Part shown: positions 1 through 5,118 of the stretch, piece by piece
How the letters are laid out: every line of letters begins with the position of its first letter
Position numbering within the stretch: the stretch's first letter is position 1
DNA from: CAG-103 sp045112425
GTDB taxonomy: Bacteria; Bacillota; Clostridia; Oscillospirales; Oscillospiraceae
Direction: 5' to 3'
NCBI GenBank assembly: GCA_045112425.1
Contig: JBGUHV010000224.1
Span: 1-5,118, forward strand
Length of the DNA stretch: 5,118 nt
Position numbers and translations under genes: made by a program
The notes under the pieces: model-generated
What the model saw: only the letters and a program-made list of their open reading frames with translations
What the model was told of the DNA's origin: nothing
Databases searched by the model: none

Positions 1-956
1 CGGATATCTCTTCCCACGAAGGGCAGCGCGAGGAACTCGCCCTCGATGCGCGAGAGAATCTGCGGCGTGTAGTTTCGCTGCAGCTCCGCGTCCGTGCAGT
101 TGGTGGAGATGATGGTCGTCTTGTGCCGGGTCAGACGGGTGTTGATGAGCGTGTAGAGCGCGCTCACGGAGTAGGGGGAGATCATCTCCGTGCCGAGATC
201 GTCGAGAATCATCAGATCGCAGCCGAGATACTGCTCCACCTTGTCCGCCGCCTGCTCGCCGGTCTCGCCGAAGCGCTGGAACTTCGCCGTCTCGAAGGCG
301 CCGAGCGCCGCCGCGGCGGATTCATAGACCACGCTGAAGCCCAGCTGCGCCACCGTGCGGGCGATGCAGCCGGAGAGGAAGGTTTTTCCCAGCCCCGTGC
401 CGCCCTGCAGCAGCAGGCTCGGCGCGCCGGGCGTAAACTCCTCGGCGAAGCTCCGGCAGAGCCGCAGCGTCTGCGCCATCTGCTCCCGGTGCTCGGGGGC
501 GTAGAGCGTCAGATCAAAGCGGTCGAATGCCTCATCGCCGGTCTGCAGAAGCGAGCTCAGGTCCTTCGTCAGCTCCTGGTTATAGAGCGTCATCAGGCAC
601 TCGCAGATCGAGCCGTCCGCGAGATAGCCCGTGTCGCCGCAGGCTCTGCAGGCGCAGACCGGCTCGGAATAGTCCTTCGGAAAGCCGTTTTCCGCGAGCA
701 GCTGCGCCCGCTCGTCCTGCAGGGCGAGATTGCGCGCCTCGATCTCCCGCAGCTGCGCCGTCGGGTCCGAGCCGTGGCGCAGGGTGTAGCCGAAGAGCTC
801 GATCATCTGCGCTCTCAGCTCCGCGTCGATTGCGGCGATGCGGGGCACGCGCGCATAGAGCGTCCGCTCCCGCCGCGCCTGCTCTGCCTCGTTTCGCGCT
901 CTCTGCCCTTCGAGCGCCTCGCGCGCGCGGGCGAGATAGGTTCCGTTCAGTGCCAT
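1..956 (-). CDS. dnaI: DnaI/DnaC-type AAA+ replicative helicase loader (C-terminus cut by window edge)
   Basis: Primosomal ATPase that loads the replicative DnaB-type helicase onto single-stranded DNA. The first 318 codons are visible, and the reading frame is still open at the left edge. Residues 1-95 are charged, helical and coiled-coil-like. Residues 101-120 hold a probable zinc site, C-x-C-x2-C then C-x-C (Cys101, 103, 106, 118, 120), typical of Gram-positive loaders. The AAA+ core follows: Walker A GGTGLGKT (185-192), Walker B LMILDD (248-253), a sensor-1-like ISTN with Asn286, and a conserved Arg303 in ILSRI. The last visible residues, FVGRDI plus a partial Arg codon, match the usual end of the core, so only a short C-terminus should be missing. 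The ATG at 956 has an AAAGGAG ribosome binding site 6 bases upstream and starts 3 bases after the dnaD-like stop, so the two genes are co-transcribed. The family is clear; the choice between the names dnaI and dnaC is convention. Confidence 0.93.
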   Translation of the reverse strand, partial: MALNGTYLARAREALEGQRARNEAEQARRERTLYARVPRIAAIDAELRAQMIELFGYTLRHGSDPTAQLREIEARNLALQDERAQLLAENGFPKDYSEPVCACRACGDTGYLADGSICECLMTLYNQELTKDLSSLLQTGDEAFDRFDLTLYAPEHREQMAQTLRLCRSFAEEFTPGAPSLLLQGGTGLGKTFLSGCIARTVAQLGFSVVYESAAAALGAFETAKFQRFGETGEQAADKVEQYLGCDLMILDDLGTEMISPYSVSALYTLINTRLTRHKTTIISTNCTDAELQRNYTPQILSRIEGEFLALPFVGRDI

Positions 957-959
957 GGC

Positions 960-1901
960 TTACTCCTTTCCCTCCCGGCGCCGGCGCAGCAGCGCCTCGG
1001 CGCGGGCGAGGTCGTTTCGGGGAGACGCGGCAGCCGCCGCGGCCTTCGCGGGCTTTCTCGCGCCGCCGCGGGGGTCGCCCTCCAGAATCTCCGGCAGGGT
1101 GTGCAGTCCCTTTTCGTGCCAGCTTAAAAGAATCTTGTTCAGATACGGCCATTTGAGCGCACCTGCGCTGATCACCGTGCGGTCATAGCCCTCGGCCACG
1201 GCGTCCGGGCCGAAGCCCATGTCCACCCACGCCGAGAGGTATTTCTTCTCCGACGGGGAGGGCGCTCTGCCGCGGAGCTCCAGCGCCTCCATCAGCTTCG
1301 CCATGTCGCCGCGCCGCCGCTTCTGCCGCTCAATGTATTCCTCCGCGAGCTCCTGCGTCATGAGCTCATTCTGCGCCCAGACGTAGGCCTCGCGCTCGAC
1401 CATGCGCATCGTGGGGTTTCGCCCCGGCCCCTTCTCGGAGCGGTAGGTCGTGAAGACGTGCGTGATGAGCTCCATCAGCACCTCCGCCGGCAATCCGAGA
1501 TAATCCTGCATGCCGAGCAGCGCCTGCGTCTCCGGCGTCGTGAGCTTCCGGCCGAAAAACTGCTCCGCGTGGGCGCAGACGCTCTGAAACGTCGCGTCCT
1601 CCTGCACCCGGCGCACGAGATCCGCCGCCGTGTACTGCGGCAGCTCGTCGGCAGGGGGGAGGGGCTTGTCCTCCTTTTTTCCGGCCACAAGCCCGAGCGC
1701 GGCGAGCTTCTCAAGCGCCTTCTGCAGCGCCTGCTCGCTCAGCCCGAGCGCGCCCGCCTGCAGCGGTCTGCCGCCGGTGCGCTGCAGCGCCAGATACACC
1801 AGCGCGCACTCGCCGTCGCGCGACTGCAGAAGCCGGTCAATATCCTCCGCCGGAACCGAAATCGCAACCGGGCGGGAGAGTGTATAGTCAGTAGGTGTCA
1901 T
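960..1901 (-). CDS. dnaD: DnaD-domain replication initiation/restart protein
   Basis: A 313-residue DnaD/DnaB-superfamily protein that acts with the helicase loader at origins and stalled forks (family knowledge). Residues about 17-75 are probably the N-terminal winged helix. Two DnaD_B-type helical domains follow. The first, about 90-150, includes a YTAADLVRRVQED start and the MQDYLGLPAEVLMELI stretch. The second, about 212-266, ends in WPYLNKILLSWHEKG (251-265), matching the conserved Y-x3-IL-x2-W signature of these domains. After it comes a low-complexity Lys/Pro/Ala linker (about 282-293) and a basic tail with RRRR, perhaps for DNA binding. I chose ATG 1901 rather than the in-frame ATG at 1961: it has AAAGGAA 9 bases upstream and lies downstream of a good promoter, while the extra 20 residues would cover the promoter itself. 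It is first in the operon with the loader, comparable to dnaB-dnaI in Bacillus. Whether it acts as DnaD or DnaB cannot be told from sequence alone. Confidence 0.9.
   Translation of the reverse strand: MTPTDYTLSRPVAISVPAEDIDRLLQSRDGECALVYLALQRTGGRPLQAGALGLSEQALQKALEKLAALGLVAGKKEDKPLPPADELPQYTAADLVRRVQEDATFQSVCAHAEQFFGRKLTTPETQALLGMQDYLGLPAEVLMELITHVFTTYRSEKGPGRNPTMRMVEREAYVWAQNELMTQELAEEYIERQKRRRGDMAKLMEALELRGRAPSPSEKKYLSAWVDMGFGPDAVAEGYDRTVISAGALKWPYLNKILLSWHEKGLHTLPEILEGDPRGGARKPAKAAAAAASPRNDLARAEALLRRRREGKE
963..969 (-). promoter_or_regulatory. Ribosome binding site of the helicase loader gene
   Basis: AAAGGAG on the minus strand, 6 bases before the ATG at 956. It lies inside the last codons of the upstream dnaD-like gene, whose TAA is at 962-960. 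It supports ATG 956 as the true start and suggests coupled translation. Confidence 0.85.
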
Positions 1902-1910
1902 AGTGAAAAA

Positions 1911-1917
1911 TTCCTTT
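1911..1917 (-). promoter_or_regulatory. Ribosome binding site of the dnaD-like gene; fixes its start
   Basis: AAAGGAA on the minus strand, 9 bases before ATG 1901. It decides between this start and the more upstream in-frame ATG at 1961, which would place coding sequence over the promoter. Confidence 0.75.
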
Positions 1918-1932
1918 GTGAAATGTTTTAAT

Positions 1933-1961
1933 ATTATATCATTAAATAAGTCTTGTAGCAA
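1933..1961 (-). promoter_or_regulatory. Sigma-A-type promoter for the dnaD-dnaI operon
   Basis: On the minus strand, a -35 box TTGCTA (1961-1956; four of six bases match TTGACA), a 17-base spacer and a perfect -10 box TATAAT (1938-1933). A TG one base before the -10 box makes it an extended -10. Transcription would start near 1926, leaving a 5' leader of about 25 bases that contains the ribosome binding site. Its -35 box overlaps that of the divergent promoter. Confidence 0.75.
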
Positions 1962-1982
1962 TCCCCTGACCTGTGGTATAAT
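1953..1982 (+). promoter_or_regulatory. Extended -10 promoter for the U32-maf-mreC operon
   Basis: On the plus strand, a perfect -10 box TATAAT (1977-1982) preceded by TGG (1974-1976), which gives the TGn extended -10 form. The best -35 candidate, TTGTAG (1953-1958) with an 18-base spacer, is weak, as is common when an extended -10 is present. Transcription would start near 1989, giving a leader of about 45 bases before ATG 2036. Confidence 0.7.
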
Positions 1983-2002
1983 AAACTGTATTTCTGAAAG
2001 TA

Positions 2003-2016
2003 TGCCCAGAAGGGCA
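2003..2016 (+). other. Small hairpin in the 5' leader of the U32 gene
   Basis: TGCCC-AGAA-GGGCA forms a perfect 5-bp stem with a 4-base loop, ending 9 bases before the GAGGG ribosome binding site. It is too short and has no U-tract, so it is not a terminator. It could affect mRNA stability or translation, or may be chance. Confidence 0.4.
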
Positions 2017-2025
2017 AGGATGAAC

Positions 2026-2030
2026 GAGGG
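2026..2030 (+). promoter_or_regulatory. Ribosome binding site of the U32 gene
   Basis: GAGGG 5 bases before ATG 2036. It supports this start, which also gives the canonical N-terminus MLELLAPAGS expected for U32 proteins. Confidence 0.65.
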
Positions 2031-2035
2031 TAGCT

Positions 2036-4123
2036 ATGCTGGAATTGCTTGCGCCCGCGGGCAGTCCCGATGCCGTCATCGCGGCGGTGCAGAACGGGGC
2101 GGACGCGGTTTATCTCGGCTTCGGAGCGCACAATGCGCGGCGCGGAGCCAATAACTTCACAGAGGAAGAATTCATCAAGGCCGTGCGCTATTGCCACATC
2201 CGCGGCTGCAAGGTCTATGTCACGATGAACACGCTCGTGTCCGACCGCGAGCTGGACAGCGCGCTCGATCTCGCGCGCAAGGCGTCCGAGTACGGGGCGG
2301 ATGCGCTGCTGGTGCAGGATCTCGGTCTGGTGCGCCTGCTGCGTCAGGCGGTGCCGGATCTGCCGCTGCACGCCAGCACGCAGATGAGCATCCACAATCT
2401 CGCCGGCGTGGAGGCCGCGGCCGAGCTCGGCTGCACCCGCGCGGTGCTCAGCCGCGAGCTGAGCCTCGAGCAGATTCGGGAGATCTCCCGCCATGCCAGC
2501 ATCGAGACGGAGGTCTTCGTGCACGGTGCGCTCTGCTTCTGCTATTCGGGCCAGTGCTATATGTCCTCCCTCATCGGCCGCCGCAGCGGCAACCGCGGCA
2601 TGTGCGCCCAGCCCTGCCGCATGCAGTATTCCATGGGCGGCCGCATGGACGATTTTCCGCTCAGCCTCAAGGACAACTGCCTCGTCGACCATCTGCGCGC
2701 GCTCGAGGACGCCGGCGTCGCCTGCGTCAAGATCGAGGGCCGCATGAAGCGCCCGGAATACGTCGGCGTCGTCACGGACATTTATGCCCGCTGCATTCAG
2801 GATGAGCGCCGGCCCACCGCCGCCGAGATGGAGCGGCTGGAGCTGGCCTTCTCCCGCCAGGGCTTCACGCAGGGCTATTTCCTCGGGCAGAAGGGGCCGG
2901 ACATGCTCGGCACGCGCACGGCGGACGATAAGCCCGCCGAGAAGCTCTTCTCCGAGACCCGCCGCGCCTATGGCGAGGGCGAGCGCAGAAGAGTCGGCGT
3001 CCGGTTTTACATCGTGCTCGAGGCGGACAAGCCCATCCGCGCCGCGGCGGAGGACGTGGACGGGGTCCGTGCCGTCGTCTCCGGCCCGGTGCCGGAGCCC
3101 GCGCTCAAGGCCTCACTCACGGAGGCGGGGCTCGCCGAGCAGTTTTCCAAAACCGGCGGCACGCCGTATTACGCCATCAACATTCAGGTCAAGGCGGACG
3201 GAGGGCTCTTCCTCCCGTCGAGCGCCGTAAACGATCTGCGCCGCCGCCTCATCACCGAGCTCAAGGAGGCGCGGGCGAAAAACCCGCCGCGCCGCTCACT
3301 CGAGGCGCCCGCCATGCCGGAGGGCCACGATTACCGCACCGACCCTCTGCGCATCTATCAGGTGCTCACCGCCGAGCAGCTCACGCCGGAGCTTGCGGCG
3401 CTCGAGCCGGATTATCTCTATGTTCCCGCAGAGGTGATCGGCGACGCGCCCGAGCGGCTCGAGCCGTTTCGTGACCGCGGCGTGAAGATCGCCGTCGTCC
3501 TGCCCCGCGTGGTCACGGGCGATCAGGAGCTGGAGCTGGAGGATCTGCTGCGCGTTGCCTCCGAAAACGGCGTGGAGGAGGCCGTCGTCGGCAACCTCGG
3601 CCACATTCTCCTCGCGCGGCGCCACGGTATGCGCCTGCGCGGCGACTTCGGGCTGAATGTCTTCAATTCCCACACCGTCGAGATGCTCCGCCTCGCGGGC
3701 ATGCAGTCGGTCACGGCCTCGTTCGAGCTGCGCCTCGCGCAGATCCGCGATCTCGCCAAGACCGTCGATACCGAGATGATCGTCTATGGCCGCCTGCCGT
3801 GCATGATCACCGAGCAGTGCGCGATCAAAAACAGCGCCGGCCGCTGCAACTGCCACATTCCGAACCAGCTGATCGACCGCCGCGGGAGCGCGTTTCCCGT
3901 CGTGCGCGCCTTCGGCTGCCGCAATGTGATCTATAACGCCTATAAGCTCTATCTGGCCGACAAGCAGGATGATTACTGCACCGCCGGGCTCTGGGGCGTG
4001 CGCCTCATGTTCACGACCGAGAACCCCGCCGAGTGCGTCGCCGTGGCCAAGAGCTACCTCGGCCAGTCGGACTACAAGCCGAACGGGCTGACGAGAGGCC
4101 TGTATTATCGAGGAGTCGAATGA
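2036..4123 (+). CDS. U32-family protein with DUF3656 domain (RlhA/YdcP-like; probable iron-dependent RNA hydroxylase)
   Basis: A 695-residue cytoplasmic protein of the family named 'peptidase U32'. Characterised members with this layout, such as E. coli RlhA, hydroxylate C2501 of 23S rRNA; smaller relatives (TrhP) modify tRNA wobble uridine. The N-terminal barrel, about 1-250, begins MLELLAPAGS. It carries the U32 signature EVFVHGALCFCYSGQC (159-174) and four cysteines, Cys167, 174, 190 and 194 (C-x6-C-x15-C-x3-C), the pattern linked to an iron-sulfur cluster in U32 proteins. KIEGRMKRPEYV (232-243) is another family block. Residues about 321-409 match DUF3656, with FSKTGGTPYY and LFLPSSAVNDLRRR. 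The C-terminal part (about 438-695) resembles the first barrel again, with a second cysteine group (Cys589, 595, 604, 606). The stop overlaps the maf start. The sequence shows the family firmly; rRNA hydroxylation and the exact target are inferred, and an old collagenase-like protease annotation is less likely. Confidence 0.9.
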   Translation: MLELLAPAGSPDAVIAAVQNGADAVYLGFGAHNARRGANNFTEEEFIKAVRYCHIRGCKVYVTMNTLVSDRELDSALDLARKASEYGADALLVQDLGLVRLLRQAVPDLPLHASTQMSIHNLAGVEAAAELGCTRAVLSRELSLEQIREISRHASIETEVFVHGALCFCYSGQCYMSSLIGRRSGNRGMCAQPCRMQYSMGGRMDDFPLSLKDNCLVDHLRALEDAGVACVKIEGRMKRPEYVGVVTDIYARCIQDERRPTAAEMERLELAFSRQGFTQGYFLGQKGPDMLGTRTADDKPAEKLFSETRRAYGEGERRRVGVRFYIVLEADKPIRAAAEDVDGVRAVVSGPVPEPALKASLTEAGLAEQFSKTGGTPYYAINIQVKADGGLFLPSSAVNDLRRRLITELKEARAKNPPRRSLEAPAMPEGHDYRTDPLRIYQVLTAEQLTPELAALEPDYLYVPAEVIGDAPERLEPFRDRGVKIAVVLPRVVTGDQELELEDLLRVASENGVEEAVVGNLGHILLARRHGMRLRGDFGLNVFNSHTVEMLRLAGMQSVTASFELRLAQIRDLAKTVDTEMIVYGRLPCMITEQCAIKNSAGRCNCHIPNQLIDRRGSAFPVVRAFGCRNVIYNAYKLYLADKQDDYCTAGLWGVRLMFTTENPAECVAVAKSYLGQSDYKPNGLTRGLYYRGVE
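4110..4115 (+). promoter_or_regulatory. Ribosome binding site of maf
   Basis: GAGGAG inside the last codons of the U32 gene, 4 bases before ATG 4120. It selects the ATGA overlap start over an in-frame ATG 29 codons upstream at 4033, which has no comparable site and would add a non-family N-terminal extension. Confidence 0.8.
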
Positions 4124-4689
4124 ACATCATTCTTGCATCCGCTTCTCCGAGACGCAGAGAACTGCTCTCCGCGCTCGGACTGCAATTTGAAGTCCGCCCC
4201 GCGCAGGGCGAGGAGCACCCCGAGCCGGGGCTCTCCGGCGGCGAGACGGCAAAGCGCCTCTCCCGCGCCAAGTGCCTTGAGATCGCGGCGAACGCCGGGG
4301 AGGACGCCGTTGTCATCGCGGCGGACACCGTCGTCTGTCTGGACGATCAGATCCTCGGCAAGCCCGCGGACGCGGCGGACGCAGCGCGCATGCTCCGCGC
4401 CCTCTCCGGGCGTGATCACCGCGTCTTCACAGGCGTCACGGTCTCCCGCGGCGACAGGGTGCTGAGTGATTATGAGGAGACCGCCGTGCATTTCCGCCCG
4501 CTCTCCGAGCGCGAGATCGGGGCCTATGTCGCTACCGGCGAGCCGCTGGACAAGGCCGGGGCCTATGGCATTCAGGGCCGCGCCTCGCTCTTCGTGCGCG
4601 GCATCGAGGGAGATTACTTTAACGTCGTCGGTTTGCCGCTGTGCAGGCTGGGTCAAATGCTGAAACAATTAGGTTTAGAGTTGATTTGA
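4120..4689 (+). CDS. maf: Maf family nucleoside triphosphate pyrophosphatase
   Basis: A 189-residue cytoplasmic house-cleaning enzyme that splits non-canonical or excess nucleoside triphosphates into the monophosphate and pyrophosphate. The full length and motifs are typical: the N-terminal LASASPRRRELL (5-16), ETAKRLSRAKC (42-52), AADT with probable catalytic Asp69, LGKP with Lys81, MLRALSGRDHRVFTGV (91-106) and AYGIQG with Gln152, then EGDYFNVVGLPL (163-174). The Arg/Lys/Gln set resembles the YhdE-type subfamily, which prefers dTTP and UTP, rather than the YceF type, which prefers 7-methyl-GTP; this subfamily call is an inference. Its ATG overlaps the U32 stop (ATGA), and its own TGA shares a base with the mreC start. 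In Bacillus, maf lies just upstream of the mre genes and its overexpression blocks septation, so the context fits. Confidence 0.95.
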   Translation: MNIILASASPRRRELLSALGLQFEVRPAQGEEHPEPGLSGGETAKRLSRAKCLEIAANAGEDAVVIAADTVVCLDDQILGKPADAADAARMLRALSGRDHRVFTGVTVSRGDRVLSDYEETAVHFRPLSEREIGAYVATGEPLDKAGAYGIQGRASLFVRGIEGDYFNVVGLPLCRLGQMLKQLGLELI

Positions 4690-5118
4690 TGAACTGGAAA
4701 GTATTTTTGAGAAAAACCGCGCCGCGGCTTCTGGCGGCGGTGCTGGTCATCGCGCTGCTCGCCGTCGCGGCGACGAGCCTGATGCACGGCCGCGCCGGCC
4801 TGCTCACGGATCTGGAGGGCCGGCTGCGCCGTCCGTTCCAGCAGGGCGCCGAAACCGTCGCCAGCTGGCTCGAGGGGCTCTATGGCTCGGTCTACGGCTA
4901 CGATCAGCTCAAGGCCGAGAACGAGACGCTGCGCGAGCAGCTCGCCGAGGCGCAGGCCGAGGCGAGAGCAGGGCAGGAGGCGCTGGAGGAAAACGAGCGC
5001 CTGCGCCAGCTGCTGAGTTTCAGCCAGCGCCACACGGACTATGATCTCGAATCGGCGAAGGTCGTGAGCTACAGCGCCTCCAACTGGTCGGCGCTCATCA
5101 CCATCAGCAAGGGCGACG
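4689..5118 (+). CDS. mreC: Rod shape-determining protein MreC (N-terminal part, cut by window edge)
   Basis: Membrane-anchored scaffold of the elongasome, which links MreB and MreD to the peptidoglycan synthases outside the membrane. The first 143 codons are visible. A short basic N-terminus (K4, R8, K9, R13) precedes one membrane segment, about residues 14-31, so the rest faces the cell-wall side. GLLTDLEGRLRRPFQ (37-51) is followed by a coiled coil, about 71-109, ending in the characteristic ENERLRQLLSF (101-111). The beginning of the beta domain follows, with AKVVSYSASNWSALITISKGD (123-143), where Ser-x-x-Trp and the ITI-x-KG pattern are family features. The start shares its A with the maf TGA (TGATG), and no strong ribosome binding site lies nearby, so translation probably depends on re-initiation after maf. 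About half the protein is missing; mreD would be expected next. Confidence 0.92.
   Translation, partial: MNWKVFLRKTAPRLLAAVLVIALLAVAATSLMHGRAGLLTDLEGRLRRPFQQGAETVASWLEGLYGSVYGYDQLKAENETLREQLAEAQAEARAGQEALEENERLRQLLSFSQRHTDYDLESAKVVSYSASNWSALITISKGD

Noticed and set aside
123..1127. Plus-strand 334-codon open frame antisense to the helicase loader and dnaD-like genes
   Set aside because: It lies opposite two clear genes, is extremely Arg/Leu/Ala-rich, has no ribosome binding site and no recognisable domain. Long antisense frames are expected at this GC content.
1902..1961. N-terminal extension of the dnaD-like protein starting at ATG 1961
   Set aside because: The 20 extra codons would cover the TATAAT and -35 boxes and have no ribosome binding site, whereas ATG 1901 has AAAGGAA at proper spacing.
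2003..2016. Hairpin as a transcription terminator or riboswitch
   Set aside because: The stem is only 5 bp with no following U-tract, and the leader is too short (about 45 bases) for a known riboswitch class.
1934..2692. Minus-strand 252-codon open frame opposite the start of the U32 gene
   Set aside because: It is a His/Ala/Arg-rich shadow of the U32 coding sequence and runs through the divergent promoters; the plus-strand gene has the conserved motifs.
3296..3856. Minus-strand 186-codon open frame opposite the 3' half of the U32 gene
   Set aside because: Shadow frame with no family motif or plausible start signal, inside a gene with strong family evidence on the other strand.
4653..5033. 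Minus-strand 126-codon open frame opposite mreC
   Set aside because: Leu/Gln/Arg-rich composition is the complement of the MreC coiled-coil codons; the plus strand has a membrane anchor and MreC motifs.

Overview
The window looks like ordinary chromosome from a GC-rich member of the Firmicutes, most likely a clostridial lineage of the Oscillospiraceae/Ruminococcaceae type. This rests on three things: a DnaD-like plus DnaI/DnaC-like helicase-loader pair, a long U32 protein next to maf and mreC, and strong AGGAG-type ribosome binding sites combined with GC-rich third codon positions. The lineage is an inference from gene content and composition; no marker here fixes a genus.

Layout. Two transcription units diverge from an AT-rich intergenic region (1902-2035). 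Leftward (minus strand) lie a DnaD-domain replication protein (960-1901) and then, after 3 bases, an AAA+ helicase loader of the DnaI/DnaC type (956 to beyond the left edge). Rightward (plus strand) lie a 695-residue U32-family protein with a DUF3656 domain (2036-4123), a Maf nucleotide pyrophosphatase (4120-4689), and the first 143 codons of the cell-shape protein MreC (4689 to beyond the right edge). All three rightward genes overlap by 1-4 bases, so they almost certainly form one operon with coupled translation.

How the genes work together. The left unit is a replication initiation/restart module: DnaD-family proteins remodel DNA and help recruit the loader, and DnaI places the replicative helicase. 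The right unit joins a probable iron-dependent RNA hydroxylase (U32 family), a house-cleaning NTP pyrophosphatase linked to septation in Bacillus, and the elongasome scaffold MreC. It resembles the maf-mre neighbourhood known in Firmicutes, but without radC and mreB between maf and mreC.

The intergenic region has two good sigma-A-type promoters pointing away from each other with overlapping -35 elements. I see no RNA gene, mobile element, CRISPR array or repeat family. Nothing here looks like an undescribed system. The points most worth checking are the overlapping divergent promoters, an internal duplication in the U32 protein with a second cysteine cluster, and a possible out-of-frame start just before the U32 gene.
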